DNA of 64,000 nucleotides from positions 26,573 through 90,572 of the forward strand of contig LSRX01000578.1 in NCBI GenBank assembly GCA_001939145.1, read 5' to 3'. Origin of the DNA: Symbiodinium microadriaticum (taxonomy: Eukaryota > Sar > Dinophyceae > Suessiales > Symbiodiniaceae). Under the pieces are notes generated by a model. It saw nothing but the letters and a program-made list of their open reading frames with translations. It did not search any database and had not been told where the DNA came from. Shown here one piece after another: positions 10,937 to 22,700 of this stretch. Position 1 is the first letter of the stretch. Every line of letters starts with the position of its first letter. A program made the position numbers and the translations under genes.

Positions 10937-13390
10937 CGGAGGATGTCTTGGTGCCTTGGAGCTTCCGAACGCCCGGCGTGAAGAAGGCATGGCGGCCAAT
11001 TCCGTGAGTCTGTGCTGCAGTGGAGGCGTTTCCGAAGCCAAGCTTCGGTTTATCTTGCACGCATCCGGTGCAGGCAGCTGGAGGCACCTCGAAAGGAGGC
11101 CGTGACGAAACCCTGCTGAAGGACTCTGCAGGAGGCCGGTTGTCGTAGGAAGCTCATGACTTTGGTTTTCCCATGTTTGGGAAGATTCAGCGGCCGACAT
11201 CTCCTTCGGTGTATTCCTGACAGTGTCGTGAGGATCTCTTCACCTCCCAGTATTGCTTGTGCAGACCGCGCAGGGCTTCTTTTTTTTAATTACCGACGGT
11301 TTTCAGTTGGGCATGCTCCTGAGTGTGCACCCGGCCCTGCGTGCAATGTCAGTAGCGTGGGAGGCACGCCGTGTAGCTGGTAGAGGGTATCGGGCGTTGC
11401 AAGTTCCAGGCATGTGGCCTCTGTTATGCTCCTTCTCGGGTTCTTGAAAGTCGGAAATGCAGACAGTTCAAGATCTAGGGGATAAGAGTGCAAGGTTGGA
11501 GGGCAGGCAAAGGTTCAAGTGCTCGGCTTGGGGTTGCGAAACGCCATCACCTCCAACGTAAGCTCACATCAAATTTGCCGGGATTCCTTCCTAGCACAGC
11601 TACACGAGATCGACTGCATAAAATGTTGCATCGGGAAATGGTCTCGCATGGAACTGATCCGGAAATCAAGTCTCTGCTGGCCTTCGAAGGCTGGCGATTT
11701 CTTGTGTGCCAGTTTCGCTGGATTGGCGGAGCGGAGCTTGCCTTGTTTCTCTGTGGTTCCGACAGGTGACGAGGATGGCGGCAGCTGGGAAGAAAAACCG
11801 CCTGTGTGCCCTGGGCCCAGACGTACGAGACCTCAACAGTCTACGCGACCGCTGGATGCAACCGAGGCCAAAGATATTGTCACGTGTACAGGGAAGGCGA
11901 GCTACAAGAGCTGTCGCAAGCTCTGTTTTTCCTTTCTGTCATACCCTGCGCATTCGACGGGGGCTTCTGAGGTTGGAGCAGTTGCCGGAACTGGAAGTTC
12001 TGGAAAGCCTACGACCAAGCCCATTCCTGTCGCACAACATCGTGGTCTTGCTTGATGTGTGCCTGGAAGCCTGCTTCGCAGAAGTCTCAGGCTATTTCGA
12101 CACTGGCAACTGGTGTGCCGTAGCGAGGAAGCGGGACGTGCGACAGTTGACGTCCCCGGACAGTTCAGCCTTTCGGCAGCCGGAGTAAAGCCAACCCAAA
12201 GCGTGCCGAGTGTGCTGCACGAGCGTGTAAGAAATTGTAAGAAGGCCACATGGAAGTATCAGCAGCGCATTCAGCGAACACTGACCCCTGACTGGCTCTG
12301 GACGTTCCGCCCTGCGCAGCTTTTCACAGGAAGCAATAAGATATTTCGCAACAATACTTGCAGCATGTTGTCGTGAGTAGCGCAGAGTGCAGTCCGTGTG
12401 CGGCCCTATGCTTTCGATCCTCGATCGGCTGCGGCGCTGCGGCCGGGCCGCTCCTGTAGGATTGTCCGAGCTGGAGGAGCAGGCCCAAATCAGCGAACCA
12501 AGGGAAAAGGTGGTGTTGTCCGATGTGCATATGGGGGAGGAGGTTGCCTACATACAGATGCCGCAAGTTAGTGGCGCAAGGAGGGTTTTGTCGATGTACC
12601 GCTGGAGGTAGTGACGAACATTTGGCTTGGAGACTATGCCTCTGCGCTGACCGTCTTGCAGCCGGTTTGTGAGGCGCGGCTCCAGCATGTCTGCCAGACC
12701 CTGAGCCTCAGCTGGAAGTGTCTAAGGAGCAGCCCTGGCGCGCCCTCCACGCTGCATTGACACAACTTCTGACCCAGCTGCCGTCAGCTGCGCCTCGGAC
12801 TCATGTGCATCACCATGCTTGGTCGATGTAGGTATCTTTATCCAGGGGCTGCTCCACCATGGTGTGAGCGTGAACATGTAGCTTCCCGAGCTGAGGAGAG
12901 AAAATCTGCTGCCTTCGTGCCCAGACGTTTGACAGAGGTCTATGTGTTCCAAAGCTCAGTCCTTGCCTCTTGACATCGTGAGCTGTTTGTCCCTGTGCAT
13001 GCAAGCACGTGGAGGTTGCAGTGCGCAATTCCCCCTCTGTCGGACTGGGTGTGCAACGTGTGACGGGCAGCTTGCGTGTCGATGGCGCAGACTTGAGCTA
13101 CGTGGCTCGTTTGTGTTCCGGGCAAGCATGGCAAAGGCGACCGCATGGCCAAGGGCTTTACAGCTTCAGATCAGCTCCGAACATCTGAGGTATTGCTGCT
13201 GAAGGACAGTGCTTGGGGGAGATTTCCAAAGCTCCGAGCTTGGTGAGTCCTGACATGTGAGTCGCGTGAGGATCCTGCTCCGGTCGCTCCCCTCCGTGTG
13301 CTTCGCTTCGGAGGCAACGCCGAGGTCGCAGGCCTCTCTGCGAGGTGGGATACGGAGTGCACTGCAAAGCGCGCTTCTTAGAGAGGTGTG
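10937..13390 (+). other. Unassigned interval with several likely + strand exons
   Basis: Coding-like + stretches without a family match: about 11290-11390 (FQLGMLLSVHPALRAMSVAW); about 11600-11690 (RDRLHKMLHREMVSHGTDPE); 11775-11900 (KKNRLCALGPDVRDLNSLRD); 11950-12060 (GLLRLEQLPELEVLESLRP); 12455-12570 (ELEEQAQISEPREKVVLSD); 12700-12815 (PQLEVSKEQPWRALHAALTQ); 13020-13130 (RVTGSLRVDGADLSYVARLC). They could be one or more multi-exon genes upstream of the hydrolase. I could not chain them with confidence. Confidence 0.35.
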
Positions 13391-14342
13391 ATGGCCAGGT
13401 CGCCCGAGATCCTGCGGCTTGTGGAACAAGGCCTTGCGGATGAGACTCGGCTACGGCCTAGCAGGGCCTAGCAGGTGGGAGAGTTTGCAAATTACATGGA
13501 TCCTCACAGCCCTATTGCCAACTTGGTACTGCTACTAACCTGGATGCCTTGTACTGGGATAGGACATGGGAGAAACCTGATGCCCCCATGAATACCCCAA
13601 AATCGAGGAATAGTTTTAATGGCAAGCCAGAGCTTCCAAGTAAGGTCCTTCTCGTGGACTATCGCGGCTTCGGATGGCAACTGTGCAGCATGGACCCGCT
13701 GCGGTAACTCACGTCTGTGCTACTGTACAAACTACAAACTCTCGTGGTGCCTCAGAGGTCGACAGGGGTCCCATCGATGGCCACCATGAGACGGGATGCA
13801 GAGGCACAGCGAGGGGCGGGCGACTTCACGTTTGCAAGTTCACATATGCATAACTCTGCATAACATTGCAGGAGGTAGCCGCGGCATTCCCATTGCTGCT
13901 GCAGCAGCATGGACATAGCTCAGAAGGCCAGGCACAGATTTCCGGTGAGATCCGAGTGCAGGATTGGCCGAGAAGCCTGTAATGCCTGGCATTCAGAGGG
14001 CCCTTGGTGATCGTGGGTCGCTCCATTGGCTCCTTGGCCGCCTTGCACGTGGCGCTTTTGGGCTTTGGAGAGGTGGGGCCGGGTCGAGCCCCTGTTTTCG
14101 AAAGGAACGTGTGTTGGCATCACGAAGAGGCGTTGGTGCTGGACTCCCCGGTCACGTGCCACTGGCCCCTGGAGGACAGCAGATGTGCATCGAGAAAGTT
14201 GTATCAGAAAATCTCCGAAGCACCCTTGCAGGGCATCCCAACGGCGACCTGGGCTAGCATGGGCAAAGCAATGCCTGCATGCCTTTCAGCTGGTGGTCGG
14301 CCGCTAGGTGCCTTGATTCATTTGGTATGGTCGGTGCCGTAG
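13391..14342 (+). CDS. Alpha/beta hydrolase (serine hydrolase), partial model
   Basis: Likely a serine hydrolase of the alpha/beta fold. A stretch at about 13613-13682 reads FNGKPELPSKVLLVDYRGFG, the beta4 strand and loop common to these enzymes. An exon from about 13997 reads GPLVIVGRSIGSLAALHVA, whose G-R-S-I-G is the nucleophile elbow with the catalytic Ser codon at 14022-14024. It is followed by EALVLDSPVTCHWPLE at about 14130-14175, beta6 and the following loop. The catalytic Asp and His should lie further downstream but I did not find them. The open frame at 13391 (ARSPEILRLVEQGLADETRL) may be an earlier exon. Substrate unknown; ABHD-type esterases or thioesterases are the closest match to the motif layout. 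Confidence 0.6.
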
Positions 14343-16624
14343 GTGGCTTGCCTGCAGCGTGGTTTTTCTGCAGACAGGCCACTGCATGTGCTGCAGAACA
14401 GCAGCCAGCAAAGCGGCACAAAATAGTCGCGAGCAGTGCTGCCTGGATCCAACTGTGCCCGAGCTGCAGTTCGCATCTGGTCCGGTGCCATTTGCCTGTG
14501 GGCTAGGACGACTCGGGAAAAGCTGTTCCGGCAGTGCAGTCCGCCTTTCTTGCCAGCAATCGCTGTCACACTCACAGAGCCCAACTGCACATGGCTGGGC
14601 CTTCTCTGACACTCCGCCCGACAGAGCGAGAGGCGAGAGAGAGGGAGAGTCTTCCACGGACGGTGAGGGCCGCAAACCGAGCGGGGGCCGATGCCAGCGA
14701 GTTGCCCCAGGGGCTGAAGCGTAGGGACTGGGTTTAGGGGTTCCAGGACTTGGTGTCGAGAGCGAGAGAGAAGTTTCTGATGCCACAGTCAGCGGGGACC
14801 CCAGTGCCATCCACTCACTAACACAGTTTGTGGGTGGACGGGCAAAATGGCCTGAGAGGTCGCGTAGCCGACCCCTAAGCCCTGCAGCGACAATGCCTGC
14901 CCTGTCGGCTCGTGGAAAAGACCCTGTGAACAACTCTCGTGCATCTCGGGTAGCTCCTCCTGAAGTGGTCGTGGTTCCCAAGACAAAAGTTCTTGGAAAC
15001 GCAATGGCAGGAACCGTGGCGTGGAAACCCGGAGCCTCGATCCGATCCGGACCACTACGGAGACCTCCACGTCATCTTTAGGAGCATGTGAAATGGGACG
15101 AAGCGGTGAGTTGCACAAGGCTTTGCATGCCTTTGGAGACTTCTCGTGCAGAACGGCCCTGACATTTTCAGCTCCGAGCGTCCGCCATCGGAGGCGAAGT
15201 AGCAGAGCATGTAACTTCAGGTCGTGGCACATGGCCTGCAACGTTAGGCAGTATTTACAGCACTGCACCGATTGAGTTTTGAGAAGAGTGGAGCTGTAGG
15301 CACCCTTCCTTCCTTATGCCAAGGACTTGTTGGGTTGCCTGGACATGCCGCTCCTCTACATGAACGGAACCGCGTGGGCCTCTCTGTGACCTGACAGTGC
15401 AGTGATTGTTCAGCACAGCTCAGGCCGACGTGGTGTGCCCCGTCGCTCAGGCGAAGCAGTGCTTCGAGGACGGCCGGAGGGTCCTTTGTGCTGTTCGTCG
15501 ACTGCATCGCTGAGATCTGCAGGCAGCGACTTCGCCAACTAAACGCCTGGTCCTGCTCGAGGGCCTTGGTCACAATGAGGCCCTTGCTGGGCCTTACCGA
15601 TGGTCAGAAGTTGAATAGGCCTTGCAGACAGTTGCTGTAGCACGTTTCATCACGGCGACACAGAGGGTGGCAGACGTGATGGACGGCCAGGTCTAGGTAG
15701 CGTTCTGGCAGACCAATTACATGAATGACGTGCATTGCCACACACCAGAGGGTCCAGTTTGCAAGATGTGGCGTAGTGCTGTCATGAATGAATTGTCAGG
15801 TCATGGCCGCCCCGGAGTACAAAAAGGCATTGGAGGATGCAGTGGCATGCATTGAAGTTGATACGACTATCAGTAGGAAAGCAAGGTTCTGCAGGCTCTA
15901 GCCAGAAGAGCATAGCACTGAGACCAAGGGTTGTGAAAAGGGTTGGTAATCAGCACGCATAAGCTGCATCTCGAAGTGCCATGCAAATTACCATAGTTTT
16001 TCCAAGTAGGGTGACAGTCTGATTGATGCAGGAGTTCCTCACAGACGTGGGCCAGACATGTGGAGTGCGGCTTCAGAAAAGAAGATGGGTTAGCGTGTGC
16101 TTGGTCTTGATTTGTTGAATCCCTGTTCCGTCCTGTTAATCGTGCTTGTTGTACCTTCATTAGACTTCATTAGAGGTGCAAGGGATGCTGACGGACAAGC
16201 GTGACAAGCTTTCTGCCTTTGCAGTCCCTGGACAAACCAGAAACCTCTTCGTGTCATGGGGCTCTTGCCTGGGTCAGAAACAGTCAAGCCGAGCAAAGTC
16301 AGCGCGAAGATACGACGGCCTGGAAGGAGAGGGAAGGGTTGTTCAGGTTTCTCTGACATTGAGGATCCGGGCTCGCCCTTCCCGGCAGAGGCGATAACGC
16401 AGCCGACAGAACACAACGAGCACAGCTCTCTGCGTCTTGCGAGCAAGAGGAGCCGGCAGGACAGGGTGACATTTCACAGATGTTCGATGCCCGGCGGCCC
16501 GGTTGAGGGTTGGCCGTGGCAAAACGCGCACACAGAGACAAACCCGTCAGCAAATGAGGCCTCTGAGGCTCTGCTTTTTACCTCGCGAGACCCAAGAAAA
16601 CGAAGTTTCCGCCCCCAAGCGCAG
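14343..16624. other. Unassigned interval
   Basis: GC-rich, with AG-rich purine tracts around 14620-14660 and 14758-14775. Open frames exist on both strands without recognisable domains; a short + stretch near 15800 (AAPEYKKALEDAV) looks like an exon. Further hydrolase exons could be hidden in 14.3-15.3 kb, and the upstream exon of the PH-like module at 16.2-16.6 kb. Confidence 0.3.
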
Positions 16625-17110
16625 GTCGATGGCCAGCTCCGTGCTTGCACCTGTTCTTTCGAGTCTTGGCATGTCTTGGCTCATTTTTCAAAGGTGCTCG
16701 GATGTCCACTAGACCGCCTTCGCTCAGGACCGAAAGCTTCGAAACTACAACATTGTGATCAGCAAGGCGACGCCGGGCGATGCCAGATCGGAGTCAGAGC
16801 CGGAAGCTTCCAATGTGGAGGAGACGCGATCGATTCCCCTCGCGAAGTTTCGTGAAGTTTTCCAGGCTCGTAACTCGTATCTTTCACCAATCACGGCTTT
16901 GCAAAAGCTGACGTTCAGGGAACGGAGCCGGAGGACATCGCGACCCCGCTGGACGAGCTTTGCGCGACCATGGTGCCTACCAGGGAGCCGGATTCGTGGG
17001 TCGATCCGTTCATGCTCGCAGCGAGCATTTCACATTCTGCAACGGGTGTACCTTAGAGCGCTTGCATCTCAACGGCCCCTGCACTGTTCACTTGTCTGCG
17101 GAGCCCGAAG
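16625..17110 (+). CDS. PH-like module gene, three exons resolved
   Basis: Three exons join in frame. Exon 16625-16660 reads VDGQLRACTCSF. A 67-base intron with GA at its 5' end (16661-16727) joins it to exon 16728-16865, DRKLRNYNIVISKATPG, which ends IPLAKFREVFQ. A 53-base GC-AG intron (16866-16918) joins that to GTEPEDIATPLDELCATMV from 16919. The string of beta-strand-like pieces ending in an acidic helix matches the PH-like module whose opening segment is seen at 3643-3720 in another gene. The following stretch near 17000-17060 (SEHFTFCNG in one frame) probably supplies the C-terminal helix, but its frame is uncertain. Role unknown; possibly lipid or protein binding. Confidence 0.6.
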
Positions 17111-19737
17111 TAGGCCGAAGGGAAGGCTCTTCTGCGTTTGCCGCTGGCACCAAGCTCTTCCGAATCGCACAGGCGAACACATGCGAACACTGTTGAGAGT
17201 CCGGGGGAAGAAGTGATATGTGGAGCATCCCGGCTATGCACATTCTGAGAAGTAGGCAAGCCCGAGGGTCAGTTGGAGCACACTAAAGCTTGCCGCGGCC
17301 GCCTGATGGGAATGTTCGCATCGACCCTGCAGAGGTCCGCTTGAGAACTGTCAGCTGAAGAACTGGAGATGCGACTGTTGGACTCAAGCTGCCCACTCAC
17401 AGGCATCAGGCTCAAACCTACGACCGACGAATGCAATCGGCTCCGAGAGCACAGCCGGCAGTCGAACAGCTCTTCAACATCACCAAACCCTCAGCTTCAG
17501 CACTCTACCCAAGGCCCCAGCCCTTTCCGCCCTGCAAGACCTGGTGTCGCCATGTTCTGGAGGCCTCATCAGGAAAGGCATCGAAAGGGGCTGAGGAACG
17601 GGGCTGACAGGTCCCAGCAGACGACATGGAATGCGGGCCCCGGGCAGGGACCCAAGCAAGTCTCTCAGAGAGCAGAGCATCGAGCAGAGCCGGAGCCGAG
17701 CCCGAGCCGAGCTTTTGTTTCCGCCCAGAGGCTTTCCTTGGAACGTTTCCTGGCAGATCCAAGTCCGCTGCCGCCCTCACCGAGAGGACGCCATGCGATT
17801 CGCTCTGACCTGGTCTCAGATCTCCGAGCATCTCCGAGCTCTGCCCAGGAGCCATGCCGGCGATGCCGCCGGTGCAGGTGAAGAGCGGGAACAAAGAGAT
17901 GTGGCCCCCGCCCTCCTGCCAGGCCCGGCCCAGCGATGCCCGCAGGTGAGCCCAGGGTTGGCCTGCTCTGATGTATGCAGGCTGGGCTGCCGCCGGTGGG
18001 CGCGCCTCCTTTGACAGGCGCCCATGGCCAGCCCGAGACCTCTGAGCCGGGTCGGGACCCTGTGCTCCTGGGCGGACTGCCTGGGGTGCTCTTAGAGCAG
18101 TACTTCTTCGACTTCGGAATGCTGAGGCCCGAGCGCCGAGTGCTTCCAGCCCTCCCAGCCCACAGCAGCTCCGAGCGGCGCAAGCGGAAGCGGGCGCGAA
18201 GGCCGACAGCTTGTGACAGGCCATGACAGGCCGCATGATGCCTTCGGTTGCATTTGGGGTCCCAGGTCTGCAGCCGCAGCCCTGGGGCGGCTACATCTTT
18301 CCGAGCAAGACGACCACTAGCAGCCCCTGCAGCCCGAATGGAGGGCTTTTTGTGCCTCATGTCGAGCTGCCGCCCGGAAATTCGCTCCGAGGTCGCGGCT
18401 CCATGGGGATGCCATCCTTGCCGGCCGCCTGGGTGCCCCATGGGATCCCACGAGAAAGGGAAGTGGGGAGGATGGGCTCATGCCGATGGCTTCTACTCAT
18501 TTTTGCGATGAAGCCTCTTGGAAAGCTTTGCACGAGGCTTGCGCCCAAAAATCATTGTGCTGAGATGCATGGCAGGCCGACCATCTGCCGACACAACCAG
18601 CTGCTCGGCGCCTGGTTGGTGGTCTTGTTGCAGAAGGATGTGAGGTGAATGGTGTTCCGCTGCTGCAACGGCAAGAAGTCTTGACCTGCCTGGCTAAAAA
18701 CAAAAACACATGGCACAGGAGCAGCCCCTCTGCACCTCCGGTTGCAACCTCTCGAGGTGTCGGTTCCTTGGACGAAGCCTTCGGGATCTTCACCTCCAGG
18801 CGGGGCCTGAGACCCTTGAGACTCTAACCGCCGACTCCTGCCTCCCATGATGGAACTTGCAACACAAGCTTTCTCATGGCCCGTGGCCAAGGGGCACTTC
18901 ACATCTCACTGCGAATCTGGATAGACATGGTTTCGCATCCCTGTGCCTAGAGGAAGTTCGGATCTCTAGGCCAGCGCAAGGCATCTGCACCAGGCAGGGG
19001 AGGCAGGGGACAGTATTGATACATAGGATACCACTACGCCGCCTATGCCACAACCTCGCGGTTGTGGGTGAAAGCCTGTTTAGGAGGAGTGCTTCCTTAG
19101 ACTCTGAGGCATGTCGCGAAATGGCCGAACACGGGGTAATGCTGAGCCTCCAGATCAGAGATGCGGCGCGGGGAGACCTAGAGTAAATAGCAACCGTGAG
19201 GTGCCCAGCCAGAGAGCGGAATTCTAGAAGCTCAGACAGTGCGAAGCTTACGCAGTTGCTTCTGCCGTGGCACTCTTGATCGGCACCGGGCACCGAAAGC
19301 CTAAGGAAACCGGCCTGAAGGATGCGAATCAGCTCGGAGCCAAGCGTCTCAACCAAGGCCCACAACCGGCTAACTGCATCGTGAGGCTGCCACATGGTTG
19401 GGCCAATGCCATGGATCCTGTGCAGGCACGCAGTACATCTCATCATTCTGCACACGTGAAGATGAATCTGCATGTGAAGTGCGACCGTGCGATCGGCTGC
19501 AGAGGCGTCAGCCTCCGCACCAGCCGATCACTCGGTCGACTTCCACCTTTTGTAACTGAGCCAACAGAAAAATGCAGCGCCCCCTAGCAGTCAGAGCTCA
19601 GGAGTCCGAGGAGTCCGAGGAGTCCGAGGCTGCGTCGCCTGAGGGGGAGCCTGCATGCGGGCCGAGCCTTCCGCCGGATGGCAAGGCCTGGGCTTAGGGA
19701 GGCAGTGCAAGAGTGAGGGGCTCTGCTAGCGTGGCCC
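17111..19737 (+). other. Unassigned GC-rich interval with likely + strand exons
   Basis: Coding-like + stretches: 17790-17950 (MRFALTWSQISEHLRALPRS), 18070-18150 (GVLLEQYFFDFGMLRPERRV) and 18223-18480, a Pro/Gly-rich stretch (PQPWGGYIFPSKTTTSSP). The long minus-strand open frames over 17505-18441 mirror these and are probably shadows. From 18850 to 19600 open frames exist on both strands and nothing is recognised. Confidence 0.3.
19600..19630. repeat. Short 9-bp direct repeat
   Basis: About three head-to-tail copies of GAGTCCGAG lie just upstream of the coiled-coil gene start. Confidence 0.85.
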
Positions 19738-22700
19738 ATGGAGGACGAGGACGACGCCTTATGCCCAGAAACACTCTTGAAGAATCTGAAGGCCAGTGGC
19801 CAGAAAATGCTGAGAGCATTGGATCAATCTGGAAATTCGAACCAGGCCGCTCGCAAGGCTTTGCTTTGGGAGCGAGCAGTCGCGCAGAGGTTGCGTAAGG
19901 CCTTGGACATGGCAGAGGCCCCCTCAAAAATGTTTCCGAGCATATGCCTGTGCTCCTGGTGATGCTTGATCATGCTGCGTGCCTGGGTGCGAAGAGACTT
20001 GACAGCAGGCGTGGGCACCTGCTGACGAGACAACAAGTCAAGATTCGGAGGCAAGAGCACAGAGAAATCATCGCTCAACCCACACGCCGCGATTCAACAG
20101 GTCAGCAGACTGCAATCCACAATTGCGCGGCGATCTGAGCTGTCTCGAATCGACGATAGCCTACAAGCTCTGGCACCGCTGTGCGTCTGTGGCTCTGTGT
20201 GTGTGTGTGTGTGCGTGTGGGTGGTGATGGATGCGGTCGACACCGCTCCTCCAAGCTCGGGTCTGTCTTCAGGCTGCAGAAGCAAGAGATTGCAGAACTC
20301 CAGCAATCGGTGCAGGACGGAAGTTGCTTGGCTTTAGCTCTTCCGCCCAAAGTGCACCTGGCCAGACGGTTTGTGTTTGAGCTGGAAGCTCATGCTTTCG
20401 GATGGCCCCATTCGCATGCCGTCGAGAATTCATGCGAGGTTATGAGACATTTGCGCTTACTTTGTTATCTAAGATGTTTCTCGAGATTCGTGCTATCGGC
20501 TATCAATTCTCCTACACCGTCTCTCCTAGTGCAGATGCAGCGGCAGCCACGAAGCAGCCCCTTTTTGGCAGCTATTGTCTGAAGTGGGACGAAGGGGTGG
20601 TGATGGTGATCACTCACATTCCTCATATTCCTTCAGCGGTTTTCGAGTGGCTGGCTTGATATTCTGCGGCTACAAGCAGCGATCCGCAGCTGTGATGACC
20701 CTGNGAGACCAGCTCAAGAAGCAGGAGGCCCTCCAACAATCAGACGTAAAACAGATTCCGCGTTTGCTGGTCCATCAATGGTTTGCACGAGGGGAGACGT
20801 GTTGTGCATACAGATGCCATGGCATGTGCAGGACGAGATGGCATCCGCAATCCGCGACGGAGTCCAGGAGCTTCGCGAGAAGCTGAAAGTCGCAGAGGCA
20901 GATTCCAGTTACAGCCTTCTACATAGCAGCAAAACTCAGACATGGGACGACTCACGGACATACGCCTACTCAAGGCTTCTCGGCAAGGCTTCCCAAGGGC
21001 ATCTGCAGACAGAATGGACTTGGTTTAGTGTCCTGATTCTCTTGCCAAGCTGCAGCACGCGGGAGATTTGTCAGAAGGCATATCTTGCAGTTTCCTCTGC
21101 AAAGAGGCAGCATCACAGTCTGCTGAAAAGAAGGCGGCCGAAGAGGCGTGAAGGGTCTTTTGGTGGCTGCGACCGCACGACCTGGCGAAGCTGCCACTGC
21201 CAAGCTGCATTCAAGAAGTTCCGCCTCCGAACAGGCTGCAGCAGCCGCCGATGCATCCGCAGTGAGAGACCAGCTCAAGAAGCAGGAGGCCCTCCAACAA
21301 TCAGACGTAAAACAGATTCCGCGTTTGCTGGTCCATCAATGGTTTGCACGAGGGGAGACGTGTTGTGCATACAGATGCCATGGCATGTGCAGGACGAGAT
21401 GGCATCCGCAATCCGCGACGGAGTCCAGGAGCTTCGCGAGAAGCTGAAAGTCGCAGAGGCAGATTCCAGTTACAGCCTTCTACATAGCAGCAAAACTCAG
21501 ACATGGGACGACTCACGGACATACGCCTACTCAAGGCTTCTCGGCAAGGCTTCCCAAGGGCATCTGCAGACAGAATGGACTTGGTTTAGTGTCCTGATTC
21601 TCTTGCCAAGCTGCAGCACGCGGGAGATTTGTCAGAAGGCATATCTTGCAGTTTCCTCTGCAAAGAGGCAGCATCACAGTCTGCTGAAAAGAAGGCGGCC
21701 GAAGAGGCGTGAAGGGTCTTTTGGTGGCTGCGACCGCACGACCTGGCGAAGCTGCCACTGCCAAGCTGCATTCAAGAAGTTCCGCCTCCGAACAGGCTGC
21801 AGCAGCCGCCGATGCATCCGCAGTGAGAGACCAGCTCAAGAAGCAGGAGGCCCTCCAACAATCAGACGTAAAACAGATTCCGCGTTTGCTGGTCCATCAA
21901 TGGTTTGCACGAGGGGAGACGTGTTGTGCATACAGATGCCATGGCATGTGCAGGACGAGATGGCATCCGCAATCCGCGACGGAGTCCAGGAGCTTCGCGA
22001 GAAGCTGAAAGTCGCAGAGGCAGATTCCAGTTACAGCCTTCTACATAGCAGCAAAACTCAGACATGGGACGACTCACGGACATACGCCTACTCAAGGCTT
22101 CTCGGCAAGGCTTCCCAAGGGCATCTGCAGACAGAATGGACTTGGTTTAGTGTCCTGATTCTCTTGCCAAGCTGCAGCACGCGGGAGATTTGTCAGAAGG
22201 CATATCTTGCAGTTTCCTCTGCAAAGAGGCAGCATCACAGTCTGCTGAAAAGAAGGCGGCCGAAGAGGCGTGAAGGGTCTTTTGGTGGCTGCGACCGCAC
22301 GACCTGGCGAAGCTGCCACTGCCAAGCTGCATTCAAGAAGTTCCGCCTCCGAACAGGCTGCAGCAGCCGCCGATGCATCCGCAGTGAGAGACCAGCTCAA
22401 GAAGCAGGAGGCCCTCCAACAATCAGACGTAAAACAGATTCCGCGTTTGCTGGTCCATCAATGGTTTGCACGAGGGGAGACGTGTTGTGCATACAGATGC
22501 CATGGCATGTGCAGGACGAGATGGCATCCGCAATCCGCGACGGAGTCCAGGAGCTTCGCGAGAAGCTGAAAGTCGCAGAGGCAGATTCCAGTTACAGCCT
22601 TCTACATAGCAGCAAAACTCAGACATGGGACGACTCACGGACATACGCCTACTCAAGGCTTCTCGGCAAGGCTTCCCAAGGGCATCTGCAGACAGAATGG

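Noticed and set aside
17505-18441. Two long overlapping minus-strand ORFs
   Set aside because: GC-rich shadows of + strand exons; no domain.
21149-21165. 17-base micro-intron or insertion that would join exon B and exon C
   Set aside because: Removing it does restore a frame, but a normal 89-base GC-AG intron (21146-21234) does so too and is matched at the same place in the diverged copy.
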